Source: B46-G9 sp964581175 (lineage in GTDB: Bacteria; Desulfobacterota; DSM-4660; Desulfatiglandales; Desulfatiglandaceae). Taken from it: DNA of 55,558 bases. The notes under the pieces are model-generated. The model did no database searches and was not told the origin of the DNA. It worked only from the letters and a program-made list of their open reading frames with translations. Location: the NCBI GenBank assembly GCA_964581175.1, contig CAZONI010000018.1, positions 1 through 55,558 of the forward strand. The letters are read 5' to 3'. The stretch's first letter is position 1; every line of letters begins with the position of its first letter. Shown here piece by piece: positions 8,553 through 16,003 of this stretch. Made by a program: the position numbers and the translations under genes.

Positions 8553-9458
8553 TCATTGTATCGTGTCTCTTGAGGATTTGCGGTTGACCAGGACCATGCC
8601 GGCACTGACCAGCACCAGGGAGATGAGAAGATTGAGATGCAGGGGTTCCCCCAGGATCAAGACGCCGCTTAAAAACACGCCGAAAACCGGCGTGAAAAAG
8701 GAAAAGGCATGCAAAAGACTCACCGGATAGCGATGAATCAGCTCGAACCAGACAAGATAGCTCAGGAAAGCAACAATGATACACTGGTAGAAGAGGGCGG
8801 AAAGACCGATGAGAGACACACCCTTCACCATGGGGGATTCCATGAGGAAACTGAGAGCAAAAAGTAAGGGCGCCGAAAAGGATACCTGGTAGAAAAGGGT
8901 CTGGAGCGGCCGGGTTCTGTATGCCAGGAATTTTTTCACGTAGACGGTCGTGGCGCCCCACAGAGCTCCGCCAGCCAGCGCCATCAGGTCGCCTGGAAGG
9001 CTTTCCACGGAAAACGGGCCTATTTTTTCGAGAAAAAGTATGACGACACCGAAGAAGGCAATGGCAAGGCCTGCTGCCTTCCAGGGATTGAGACGGTCTC
9101 CCTGCAGGAAAAAGTGCGCTCCCAGGGCGGCAAAGAACGGGGCCGTGTACAGCAGAACATAGGCCCGGGAAGCAAGGGTGAATTCAAGACCCTCGTAAAC
9201 GAGGCCGAATTCGCTCCCGAACAGGGCGCCTATCACCATGCCGTGAAAAAGAATCGTCCTGCTTGGGAAGACCTTGATTCCCTTGATCTTCATCCATATG
9301 AAGAGTCCGACGCCGGCCACCAGGGACCGAACGCCGGCCATGAACAGGGGCGCCATGTCCCTGGCAGCGATCTTGATGGAGGCCATGTTGGCGCCCCAGA
9401 TCAGGGCCAGTACCAGGATAACGGCAATGGGCTGCCATTGAAGCCGCGATTCCTCCAC
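8553..9458 (-). CDS. EamA/DMT-family permease
   Basis: About 301 residues with ten hydrophobic helices in two EamA repeats (first repeat begins ALIWGANMASIKIAARDM; second repeat begins with ALAGGALWGATTVYV). This is a drug/metabolite transporter superfamily permease of the inner membrane; substrates range over amino acids and nucleosides and cannot be predicted here. I chose the GTG at 9458 because it sits just after the nitroreductase stop codon (TAA) with AAGAG 5 nt upstream. An ATG at 9521 is in frame but would overlap the upstream gene by 53 bp without a ribosome site. Likely co-transcribed with the nitroreductase and the small Cys-rich gene. Confidence 0.85.
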   Translation of the reverse strand: MEESRLQWQPIAVILVLALIWGANMASIKIAARDMAPLFMAGVRSLVAGVGLFIWMKIKGIKVFPSRTILFHGMVIGALFGSEFGLVYEGLEFTLASRAYVLLYTAPFFAALGAHFFLQGDRLNPWKAAGLAIAFFGVVILFLEKIGPFSVESLPGDLMALAGGALWGATTVYVKKFLAYRTRPLQTLFYQVSFSAPLLFALSFLMESPMVKGVSLIGLSALFYQCIIVAFLSYLVWFELIHRYPVSLLHAFSFFTPVFGVFLSGVLILGEPLHLNLLISLVLVSAGMVLVNRKSSRDTIQ

Positions 9459-9468
9459 GAGAGCTCTT

Positions 9469-10278
9469 TTACCGCCACGTGATGCGGGGTTCATTTCTCG
9501 AGGGAAGACGGTGGTATGCATATTTGGGATAGCCGATCATGATTGCATCGAAACAGGTGTGTCCCTCAGGCAAGGCAAGCGCACCCTGCATGGGGGGCCA
9601 CATGGTTGCAGCGGTGTTGAAATAGCCTGCCCAGCAGGCGCCGAGGCCGAAGGAAGGGGCCGCCGGGGCCGCCCGATCGTCTCTCGGTGCGTGAGTGACG
9701 ATTATGTGGGGCNNNNNNNNNNNNNNNNNNNNNNNNNNNNNNNNNNNNNNNNNNNNNNNNNNNNNNNNNNNNNNNNNNNNNNNNNNNNNNNNNNNNNNNN
9801 NNNNNNNNNNNNGTTGCTCCTTGATGAGAAAGCGCATCCAGTCCACTACATGACCGGCCAGTTCTCTCACTTTTTCCCGGTCATGGACGACGTGCCACCT
9901 GACCGGCTGGCTGTTGCTGCCGGACGGTGCATAGCGGGCGATGTCAATCAACTTGGCGATCTTTTCCCGTTCCACGGGCCTTTTCTTGTAGGTACGGATG
10001 GATCTCCTGAAACGCAGAAAATGTTCCACCCACTCCGGGTCCGGCAGCAGTTCTTTCCGGGCAGGAGGACATTGTTCGGGACTCATGGCTTCATGCGTAA
10101 GTGCCCCATACGGACAGACCGCAACACAATGACCGCATTGTATACAGAAATCCTCGGCACGGTGAACCGGCACGGGAAGTGCATCTTTGTCTTTCATCGC
10201 GATGATCCGTGCAGGGCACTCGTCCACGCAGATTCCGTCTTTTTTGCATTTTTCACTATCCACCACAAAGAGGCTCAT
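9469..10278 (-). CDS. Nitroreductase with N-terminal 4Fe-4S ferredoxin domain (interrupted by assembly gap)
   Basis: The N-terminus carries two ferredoxin cluster motifs (CKKDGICVDECP and CIQCGHCVAVCP), followed by an FMN-dependent nitroreductase domain (RRSIRTYKKRPVE, ARYAPSGSNSQPVRWHVV, then SFGLGACWAGYF). Such proteins are common in anaerobes and presumably pass electrons from the Fe-S clusters to FMN for reduction of an unknown substrate. The start MSLFVVDSEKCKKDG is supported by AAGGAG at 7 nt. A block of 100 N interrupts the coding sequence, so length and frame are not secure. Downstream of the gap the text THAPRDDRAAPAAPSFGLG is about 15 residues shorter than usual between the HAP and APSFGLG motifs, perhaps an assembly artefact. 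Confidence 0.85.
   Translation of the reverse strand: MSLFVVDSEKCKKDGICVDECPARIIAMKDKDALPVPVHRAEDFCIQCGHCVAVCPYGALTHEAMSPEQCPPARKELLPDPEWVEHFLRFRRSIRTYKKRPVEREKIAKLIDIARYAPSGSNSQPVRWHVVHDREKVRELAGHVVDWMRFLIKEQXXXXXXXXXXXXXXXXXXXXXXXXXXXXXXXXXXPHIIVTHAPRDDRAAPAAPSFGLGACWAGYFNTAATMWPPMQGALALPEGHTCFDAIMIGYPKYAYHRLPSRNEPRITWR
9713..9812. other. Assembly gap (100 N)
   Basis: Exactly one hundred N residues lie within the nitroreductase gene. The round number is the usual scaffold placeholder, so the true gap length is unknown. The reading frame happens to stay open across it. Confidence 0.97.
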
Positions 10279-10571
10279 TGAGTTCTCCTTTCCTTTCGCC
10301 TTATTCGAAACAGCTCTCCCTTGACAAGCACACAAGCTATGAGATTTTATATAACAACAAAATGGGAAGAGGGGGCAAGATGAAAATATCTACAAGGGGA
10401 TGGGCAGGTCTTGTGCTCGGTTCCTCTTTTGTGCCTTGGGGCATCGAGTGGGCAGAAACTCAGCCGTTCGGCATTTCGCAACAAGGTGCAGCTGCACAAC
10501 CGGTTGTTCAATGCCTGAGCAGCGCGAGAGGCCGGTTTGTGTTTGGACAGATATCTGATTCTTCAACGAAA

Positions 10572-10811
10572 TTATGACCTTTCTGCAACAATCCTGACAT
10601 CGTCGATAATATCAAGGATCTCGTCCTCATGAGACTTCGGGGCGCGCAATTCTCCCCATCCCTTTTGTGTCTGGAACAGGCCGTCGTAGGCCGTGTCATG
10701 GTAGGACCTAAGCATGTGGGGAATCTCCCGCTCCTTGAGAATGGATTCAATCAGGCGGGCCTCCACCTCATTATCCAGTATGGCAATCTTGATATAGTCT
10801 TCCAAGAACAC
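10572..10811 (-). CDS. DUF2007-type small protein
   Basis: A 79-residue protein (IKIAILDNEVEARLIESILK, then IPHMLRSYHDTAYDGLFQ) that looks like the DUF2007 'putative signal transducing' family, which has a short ferredoxin-like fold and no known activity. The start is a GTG; a TTG two codons later has better spacing to GAGG. It is the last gene of the minus-strand operon that begins at 15716, 58 bp after the DsrE-like gene. The residues around YHDTAYDG are the most family-like. Function is not established. Confidence 0.7.
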   Translation of the reverse strand: MFLEDYIKIAILDNEVEARLIESILKEREIPHMLRSYHDTAYDGLFQTQKGWGELRAPKSHEDEILDIIDDVRIVAERS

Positions 10812-10869
10812 CTCTTCTGCAATCCCTCTTTTTTTTCTATTATTTGCGCCTTTCGGGTGAAATGTAAAG

Positions 10870-11226
10870 CTAGAAAGTGAACACCGTCGAACCTCCGGAT
10901 AAGGAGATCAGCTTGGGTGCGCCTGCAAATTGCGCTGTCTTGACAATATCCTGCTCGCCGACCTGGCGATTCTTGGCGCAAGGGATTCAGACGAAAATGG
11001 GAATTTCCTGTTCCAGGATAACATCGAAATATTCTTTGGCGCCATCTCCGGTCGGCGCCTTCACGGCATCGGCCATGCCTGGTTTGGCCAGCACGACGGC
11101 ATCATCCGTCAGGAAGAGGTTCACTTCATTCCCCTGCTCTTTGGCCACCTTGGTGAGTTGGAGGCACCTGGTCACGCGAGTGGGGTCCTCAAGGCCTCTC
11201 GTCAATACGAAAAGATATCTTCCCAT
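10870..11226 (-). CDS. DsrE-like protein, probable selenoprotein (in-frame UGA at codon 80)
   Basis: Read through one UGA, this frame gives a full 118-residue DsrE/F-like protein. It starts MGRYLFVLTRGLEDPTR after AGGAGGGTGCA, continues with VNLFLTDDAVVLAKPGM, and reaches PIFV-U-IPCAKNRQVGEQD then AGAPKLISLSGGSTVFTF and a TAG stop. Relatives carry Cys at the UGA position (a CxPC motif), so selenocysteine gives a UxxC redox motif (U80, C83). The 39 codons after the UGA stay open and match the family's conserved C-terminus (AGAPKL). A SECIS-like hairpin with an AGGUC loop begins within 30 nt of the UGA. DsrE-family proteins handle sulfur or selenium at reactive Cys residues. The gene sits between a MinD-type ATPase and a DUF2007 gene. 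A truncating mutation or sequencing error is the alternative. Confidence 0.82.
10950..10982 (-). promoter_or_regulatory. SECIS-like hairpin downstream of the UGA
   Basis: On the coding strand the UGA (10989-10987) is followed after 17 nt by a perfect 5-bp stem, UCGCC / GGCGA, closing a 5-nt AGGUC loop (loop at 10964-10960). A second helix, CUUGC / GCAGG, closes below it, with GCCAAGAA as a one-sided internal loop. The loop begins 22 nt after the UGA. Bacterial SECIS elements have a short apical stem-loop with G or GU in the loop 16-37 nt from the UGA; the E. coli fdhF element also has an AGGUC-containing loop. The fit supports SelB-dependent selenocysteine insertion. Confidence 0.75.
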
Positions 11227-11264
11227 TGCACCCTCCTTTTGCTGTTGCAGTGTCCATCCACAAT

Positions 11265-12152
11265 TTAATTTGGGACACCAGTAACTTTCCAATCCAGAAA
11301 GTCTTTCACCTGGTCCCACATCTTCTTGACGGACTTGTTTCCTTCGGAATCCCCATCAAATTCCACTATGGTTTTGCCTTCGACCATGGCTTTTGTAAAG
11401 GTTGGATCAAACGGTATGCGGTTTAAGACCTTGATATTGTGCTCATTGGCTATGGCCTCGATGGCTTTGGCCTCATCCGGATTCAAGTCAAACTTGTTCA
11501 CGGAGAGAAGGGCCGGTACCCTGAAATGGGCGGCGAGCTGTGCGACGCGTTCCATGTCATTGCGGCCTGAGATCGTCGGCTCAGCAACAATGAGGACTGC
11601 GGTAGCCCCGCCGATGGAGGCGATAACCGGACATCCTATCCCCGGAGGTCCGTCCGTGAGGATCAGGGTGAGGCCTTTGGTCTCTCCCAGCTTCCTGGCT
11701 TCCTGCCGCGCCAGGGTAACCAGCTTTCCGGAATTTTCCTCCGCGATTCCCAGCCTGGCGTGCACCATGGGCCCGAAACGGGTCTCCGACACATACCATT
11801 CCCCGCAGGTCTGTTCCGGGAAATCAATGGCCTTTTCCGGGCAGAAATACCAGCACACACCACATCCTTCGCAAGAGATTGCATCAACGACAAAGTTCTC
11901 GCCTATGGCATCCCAGCGGCACAATTCGCGGCATAAGCCGCATTCGGTACACTTCCCGTTGTCGATAAAGGCCTTTCTGCCGCCTCTGAAATCGTGGCGC
12001 TCCCGGATCTCGGGGGCCATGATTAGATGCAGGTCGGCAGCATCTACATCTGCATCACAAAGGACCTTGTTTTCGGCCAGGGCAGCGAAGGCTGAAATAA
12101 TGCTGGTCTTGCCGGTCCCGCCTTTTCCGCTGACAACAACTAACTCTTTCAT
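11265..12152 (-). CDS. MinD/ParA-superfamily ATPase with inserted 4Fe-4S ferredoxin domain (1)
   Basis: A 295-residue P-loop ATPase. The deviant Walker A VSGKGGTGKTS lies at residues 7-17, and a two-cluster ferredoxin insert follows with Cys68-71-74-78 and Cys94-97-100-104. Switch II reads TDGPPGIGCPV. This is the CobQ/MinD-like class often annotated as '(4Fe-4S)-binding protein' and found in pairs in anaerobes, including next to the orange-protein genes of Desulfovibrio. It likely forms a complex with the next ATPase. The ATG overlaps the stop of the upstream partner (ATGA, 4 nt), indicating translational coupling. The precise client is unknown; Fe-S or metal-sulfur cofactor handling is inferred. 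Confidence 0.88.
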   Translation of the reverse strand: MKELVVVSGKGGTGKTSIISAFAALAENKVLCDADVDAADLHLIMAPEIRERHDFRGGRKAFIDNGKCTECGLCRELCRWDAIGENFVVDAISCEGCGVCWYFCPEKAIDFPEQTCGEWYVSETRFGPMVHARLGIAEENSGKLVTLARQEARKLGETKGLTLILTDGPPGIGCPVIASIGGATAVLIVAEPTISGRNDMERVAQLAAHFRVPALLSVNKFDLNPDEAKAIEAIANEHNIKVLNRIPFDPTFTKAMVEGKTIVEFDGDSEGNKSVKKMWDQVKDFLDWKVTGVPN

Positions 12153-13006
12153 GATGCCTTCCCCCCAGCCTTGTTCACTATCCTTTCTATACTTCCATAC
12201 AAATCAACAAATTCCTGTTTCCATTCCGGCATCGCTTCCACGATGGTCTTTCCCCTTGAATAGGCCTCCGCGATCTTACGATCAAACGGGATCTCCATCA
12301 ATATGGGGATGTTTTCTTCTGTCGCGTACTCTCTGACCTTATCATCGCCCAGGTCTGACCGGTTGATGACCAGGCCGCACGGAATGCCCAGAACGCGCAC
12401 GGCGCCCACGGCCAGCTTCAGGTCATAGAGACCGAAAGGAGTGGGCTCGGTCACGAGGAGGACGAAATCCGTCCCCTTCATGGCCTCGATCACCGGGCAG
12501 GAAGTCCCCGGGGGCGCGTCGATAATGACCAGCCGGTCCGGTTTTGAAAAGGCGCGCACCTTTCTGATCAACGGGGGTGACATGGCCTCACCCACACGCA
12601 ATCTTCCATGGGCGAAACTGAGCCCGTTCCTGTGTCCTTCTTCAATGATTCCCAGTTCTCGGCCCTCCTCGGTAACAGCGTCTTCCGGGCAGACCTCAAG
12701 ACACCCGCCGCAACTGTGACAGAGCTCATGGAACGGAAGCACAGTCTTCCCTATAACGATAATTGCCTTGAATTGGCAGATTTCAGCACACTTCCCGCAA
12801 AGGGTGCATCTTCCTTCGTCGACCACCGGCACAGGCACGGTAGCTGTTTCAACACGGTCTATGGTTGGATGAATAAAAAGATAGGCGTTTGGCTCTTCCA
12901 CGTCACAATCGAGCAATTGCACCTCCCTGTCCAATGACAGGGCAAGATTGGTGGCCACGGTGGTTTTTCCCGTGCCCCCTTTTCCACTCGCTACACTGAT
13001 AATCAT
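12149..13006 (-). CDS. MinD/ParA-superfamily ATPase with inserted 4Fe-4S ferredoxin domain (2)
   Basis: A 285-residue partner of the downstream ATPase. Walker A ASGKGGTGKTT is at residues 6-16; ferredoxin Cys residues fall at 67-70-73-77 and 96-99-102-106; switch II reads DAPPGTSCPV. As in its partner, the ferredoxin module is inserted in the nucleotide-binding fold, so cluster state and ATP hydrolysis may be linked. The gene is stop-start coupled to the downstream partner. Upstream lie about 135 bp without a gene containing degenerate taaggc-type repeats, then the zinc ribbon gene. Family certain; biochemical role inferred from context. Confidence 0.88.
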   Translation of the reverse strand: MIISVASGKGGTGKTTVATNLALSLDREVQLLDCDVEEPNAYLFIHPTIDRVETATVPVPVVDEGRCTLCGKCAEICQFKAIIVIGKTVLPFHELCHSCGGCLEVCPEDAVTEEGRELGIIEEGHRNGLSFAHGRLRVGEAMSPPLIRKVRAFSKPDRLVIIDAPPGTSCPVIEAMKGTDFVLLVTEPTPFGLYDLKLAVGAVRVLGIPCGLVINRSDLGDDKVREYATEENIPILMEIPFDRKIAEAYSRGKTIVEAMPEWKQEFVDLYGSIERIVNKAGGKAS

Positions 13007-13141
13007 ATTTGAATCCGGAGTTTGCCGTAACCCTCCTTCCTCCTTTCATGACTTGTTGCAGGCCCATGCCATTCTCGTCCGGTTGAAGACACGGCAGTTT
13101 TCTTCCCTGTGCCTTACGCCTTATGCCTCAGGCCCTTTACC

Positions 13142-13345
13142 TTATGCCCTGGTCATGGGGGTGCCGCACTTTGGACAGGTGATCTCAAAGCACGGCGTCC
13201 CTCGTTCGTGGGACTTCTTTTCGCCGCAATTAGGGCAAACACAGTCTCCTCCGGGGCCGAGGCCGCGGCCTCCGCCCATTCCCCTCCCGCGTCCGGAAGG
13301 CTCCTGTCCTCTTCCTCCGCCGGTTCCCTGTCCTCTTGGCGCCAT
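13142..13345 (-). CDS. Small Gly/Arg-rich zinc-ribbon protein
   Basis: A 67-residue protein with a low-complexity Gly/Arg N-terminal half (about residues 1-32) and a C-terminal zinc ribbon: CVCPNCGEKKSHERG followed by CFEITCPKCGTPM, which gives two CxxC knuckles. Similar small proteins accompany Mrp/NifX genes in deltaproteobacteria. A GAGGAGG ribosome site precedes the ATG. It starts 14 bp after the Mrp-NifX gene. Probably a metal-binding accessory of the complex; no enzymatic motif is visible. Confidence 0.72.
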   Translation of the reverse strand: MAPRGQGTGGGRGQEPSGRGRGMGGGRGLGPGGDCVCPNCGEKKSHERGTPCFEITCPKCGTPMTRA

Positions 13346-13359
13346 AACATATCCTCCTC

Positions 13360-14610
13360 TTAATGGTCACAGGCATTGCTGCCGGTGACAAGTGAGCCGG
13401 AAAGAAATTGATTCGCTATTGTTTCAGGCGAATCCATGGGCGCACCGGTAATCACCTCGATGCCTTTTTCCTTCAGGAGCTGCCGGGCCTGCTCCCCCAT
13501 GCCGCCGGTTATAACGACGTCTGCCCCCTGCTCATACAGCCAGCGGGGTAACACGCCCGGTTCATGGGGAGGCGGCGTCTTCATCTCCTGTGCCTTTATC
13601 TTCCCCTTCTCGGTCTCAATAAAAGCGAACTGCTTACAGTGTCCGAAGTGCGGGGAGAGTTTGCCGTCCTCCACCGGAATGACAAGGGTCCTTTGCCCAT
13701 TTGCGTCATTTTTTTCCGACCGACCGCCGGCACCGCCTTGTGTGATGGGAAAGGCTACCTTGTCTTTGTGGATCTGAAGGATCTTGTCCACAACCTCGCT
13801 GAAGGAACGGCTGAAATCGAGATCTTGCCTGTCGAGTAAGGCCATGTTTCCCGCATCCCCGTTTTGAACAACCGTCGGCTCCAACGGGAGGCTCCCGAGA
13901 AACCTCACATTTTCCTTTTTTGCGGTGATCATTCCTCCTCCGGTCTTGAAGAGATCTATGACCTTTCCGCAGTGCGGGCATGCAAGACCGCTCATGTTTT
14001 CCACCAGGCCCAGCACTGTCATATTGACCTGATGGCAGAAATGAATGGATTTTCTTACATCTGCCAGGGAAATCTCCTGGGGTGTCGTAACGATGAGTGC
14101 CTCAGCGTCCGGAATAGTCTGGGCAACGGTCAGCGGTTCGTCTCCGGTTCCCGGAGGCGAATCAACAATAAGATAGTCGAGGTCACTCCATTCAATATCG
14201 GCGATGAACTGCCGAATGACGCCGATTTTGAGGGGTCCCCTCCAGATGGTGGCCTGGTCCTTGTCTTCACCCATAAGAGGTTCAATGGAAATAACCTCCA
14301 TGTTGGGGATGTATTCGATGGGCTTTGCCTTGGATTGCAGGGTTCCGGGCCGAATGGTTCCCCTGAGACCCAGCAAACGGGGAATACTGGGCCCATGGAG
14401 ATCCACATCCATCAAGCCAACTTTATATCCCCGCCTAGCCAGACTCACTGAAAGGTAGGCGGCAACGCTGCTTTTTCCAACGCCGCCCTTTCCACTCATG
14501 ACAAGAATCTTATTCTTGATATGGGAAAGCCTTTCCGTGATTTCCCTGTCCTGTTTCTTGTGTTCATCCTGCCGGCTGCTGAAGCCGCAGCTTTCTCCTT
14601 CGTTTGCCAT
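13360..14610 (-). CDS. Mrp/NBP35 (ApbC) P-loop ATPase fused to NifX-type domain
   Basis: A 416-residue fusion. Residues 33-285 are an Mrp/ApbC Fe-S cluster carrier: Walker A SGKGGVGKSS (40-47 core), SPPGTGDEPL at 151-160, and the cluster-binding CPHC at Cys211 and Cys214. A short linker follows. Residues about 307-400 form a dinitrogenase iron-molybdenum cofactor (NifX/NafY-like) domain: LVIPVEDGKLSPHFGHCKQF, then GADVVITGGMGEQA. This combines a cluster carrier with a metal-cofactor-binding domain, as in the Mrp proteins near the Desulfovibrio orange protein. A Cys in the N-terminal tail (CGF) may be an extra ligand. GGGAGG lies 12 nt before the ATG. Confidence 0.9.
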   Translation of the reverse strand: MANEGESCGFSSRQDEHKKQDREITERLSHIKNKILVMSGKGGVGKSSVAAYLSVSLARRGYKVGLMDVDLHGPSIPRLLGLRGTIRPGTLQSKAKPIEYIPNMEVISIEPLMGEDKDQATIWRGPLKIGVIRQFIADIEWSDLDYLIVDSPPGTGDEPLTVAQTIPDAEALIVTTPQEISLADVRKSIHFCHQVNMTVLGLVENMSGLACPHCGKVIDLFKTGGGMITAKKENVRFLGSLPLEPTVVQNGDAGNMALLDRQDLDFSRSFSEVVDKILQIHKDKVAFPITQGGAGGRSEKNDANGQRTLVIPVEDGKLSPHFGHCKQFAFIETEKGKIKAQEMKTPPPHEPGVLPRWLYEQGADVVITGGMGEQARQLLKEKGIEVITGAPMDSPETIANQFLSGSLVTGSNACDH

Positions 14611-14690
14611 GAACTCATGTCCTCCCTTTTCGCGTTAATTTCTCTTCTCCTGATTTCTTCTTCTGTTACCGCAGGCTGAATGCCTGCAGT

Positions 14691-15089
14691 TTATCCGTCT
14701 GAGTAGTTTCCTTTCATACACTTTTTCCCGCCATGCCTTCCACTTCCTCCCTGCCATCGACAGCCCGGCATGAGAAACCTCTTGCGGTTCAGCGTTCGAT
14801 CCAGATATGCCGAGACAACTTCCTCCACCTGCCCGGATATCCATGGGATGACGTCGACATGAGCGGCCTCGAGCATGCGATAAAGCGGCCTTGAAATGGC
14901 CCCGCAAATGAGTATTTCAACACCCGATTGCGTAATGCGGCTGCACCGGCGGCCGAGATCGGATTCGGAAAGCAGAAGCTCATTTCTGGATACCTCTTTT
15001 TCTCGTTCAAAATCCAGAACCAGAAGCCTGGTGGAGGTATCCAGCACCGGGGAAACCTTCCCTTCCCAATATGGAACAGCCAGCTTCAT
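14691..15089 (-). CDS. NifX-like (dinitrogenase FeMo-cofactor type) protein, 132 aa
   Basis: The N-terminal 95 residues match the NifX/NafY/orange-protein fold: MKLAVPYWEGKVSPVLDTST, then GVEILICGAISRPLYRML and the closing IPWISGQVEEVVSAYL. The usual 'HFG' metal-contact segment is replaced by PVLDTS, as in the divergent branch often paired with Mrp. The tail is Gly/Cys/Lys-rich (PGCRWQGGSGRHGGKKC) and may bind metal. It starts 21 bp after the first NifX-like gene. Likely binds or stores a metal-sulfur cluster for the complex. No nitrogenase genes are in the window, so a nitrogenase role is unlikely. Confidence 0.82.
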   Translation of the reverse strand: MKLAVPYWEGKVSPVLDTSTRLLVLDFEREKEVSRNELLLSESDLGRRCSRITQSGVEILICGAISRPLYRMLEAAHVDVIPWISGQVEEVVSAYLDRTLNRKRFLMPGCRWQGGSGRHGGKKCMKGNYSDG

Positions 15090-15110
15090 ACGGATATCTC
15101 TTCGATCTGC

Positions 15111-15716
15111 TTATCGTTTTTCCAGGTTTTTTATTCTTGATTCGATGACGTCAATCTGCCTGCGGAGTTGTTCGGTTTGATTCTTCAGGGAAGAAAGCTC
15201 TTCATCATTGCCACGGCTCATGCCTCTTCCTCCCCCAATGCCTCGACCCATGCCGCCTCCCATACCCATGCCGCGGCCCATGCCTTTTCCGCCTCCCATG
15301 CATCCACCAGTACGGCGGCTGAAGGTTTCGGGATTTGATGAACCACCTGAGGTTCCATAGTGGTCCGCTACATTGGCTTCGCTGGTCGTATCCAGGAGGC
15401 CCTTCCTGTATTTCTCTACTGCTTCGCGCACGGTGCCTGACTGGCTCAAAATGATTTTGATCCCGGCCGCATTGAGCGTCTTTACGGCATTCGGGCCGCA
15501 ATTTCCAGTAATGATTGCCTGGACACCTTTGGCGGCGATAAACTGGGCAGACTGGATGCCTGCCCCTCCTCCCAGTGCAATGTTTTCGTTGTCGAAAACT
15601 TCAAAAGTCATGTCCTCTGTTTCCACCACAATAAAGAAGGCGCATCGTCCAAAACGCAGATCGATCGATGCGTCCAAATCCTTCCCGTCGGCACTTACCG
15701 CTACTCTCATCATCAT
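15111..15716 (-). CDS. Orange-protein/NifX-like protein with Gly/Met-rich linker and coiled coil
   Basis: First gene of the sigma-54 operon; 201 residues. Residues 3-110 are a NifX/orange-protein-type domain (VAVSADGKDLDASIDLRFG, ALGGGAGIQSAQ, GVQAIITGNCGPNAVKTL). A Gly/Met/Arg-rich stretch follows (about 135-168, repeats of GMGRGMG type with one GGC), then a C-terminal coiled coil (LSSLKNQTEQLRRQIDVIESR). The coiled coil suggests oligomerisation or a docking arm, and the Gly/Met segment may be flexible or metal-binding. Three tandem ATGs follow AGGGGA; the third has the best spacing. Desulfovibrio ORP, a family member, carries a Mo-Cu sulfide cluster; whether this one does is unknown. Confidence 0.85.
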   Translation of the reverse strand: MMMRVAVSADGKDLDASIDLRFGRCAFFIVVETEDMTFEVFDNENIALGGGAGIQSAQFIAAKGVQAIITGNCGPNAVKTLNAAGIKIILSQSGTVREAVEKYRKGLLDTTSEANVADHYGTSGGSSNPETFSRRTGGCMGGGKGMGRGMGMGGGMGRGIGGGRGMSRGNDEELSSLKNQTEQLRRQIDVIESRIKNLEKR

Positions 15717-15856
15717 TCCCCTTTCTTTGCCGGGCCGGCTTCGAAAAGCCTCATGTACCCGATCTCTTCGTCATGTCTAAACCGGAAACCCGCGCGAAGA
15801 GCAGAATCCAGGTGAAATGTCATGGAACCACTCTTCTATGCAATCCTGTTGTCTTC

Positions 15857-15872
15857 TGCACCTCGGGGTGCA
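15857..15872 (-). other. Leader hairpin of the NifX/Mrp operon
   Basis: A perfect 6-bp inverted repeat, TGCACC-TCGG-GGTGCA, lies just downstream of the expected sigma-54 start site (near 15880). In RNA it would form a 6-bp stem with a 4-nt loop near the 5' end of the message. It could stabilise the transcript. No U-run follows it, so it is not a terminator. Confidence 0.4.
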
Positions 15873-15890
15873 AGCTGTGGATAATACTTG

Positions 15891-15906
15891 AGCAGAATTC
15901 GTGCCA
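15891..15906 (-). promoter_or_regulatory. Sigma-54 (-24/-12) promoter of the NifX/Mrp/DsrE operon
   Basis: Minus-strand sequence TGGCACGAATTCTGCT fits the sigma-54 consensus TGGCACGnnnnTTGCW at all fixed positions but one (C for the first T of the -12 box). The GG and GC pairs are correctly spaced. Transcription would start near 15880, about 165 nt before the first gene. Two palindromic activator sites lie about 100-145 bp upstream, and an enhancer-binding protein gene is adjacent. Confidence 0.82.
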
Positions 15907-16003
15907 TTTTCTTCCCCGGAGATAAAATGAGTGCAAGCACCTAACATAAGAGACATTATTTACAACATCAAAAAACAACCCGGTACACACTATAGACACA
16001 ATA

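Noticed and set aside
10209..10577. Possible small gene on the plus strand upstream of the nitroreductase
   Set aside because: It overlaps the nitroreductase start antisense, and its product shows no recognisable family, signal peptide or good ribosome site.
10987..11226. Reading the DsrE-like gene as a truncated protein ending at TGA 10987
   Set aside because: The conserved C-terminus continues in the same frame beyond the UGA, and the SECIS-like hairpin sits at the right distance.
14691..15716. NifX-like proteins as nitrogenase accessory genes
   Set aside because: No nif structural genes are in the window, and the Mrp/MinD context fits an ORP-type complex better.
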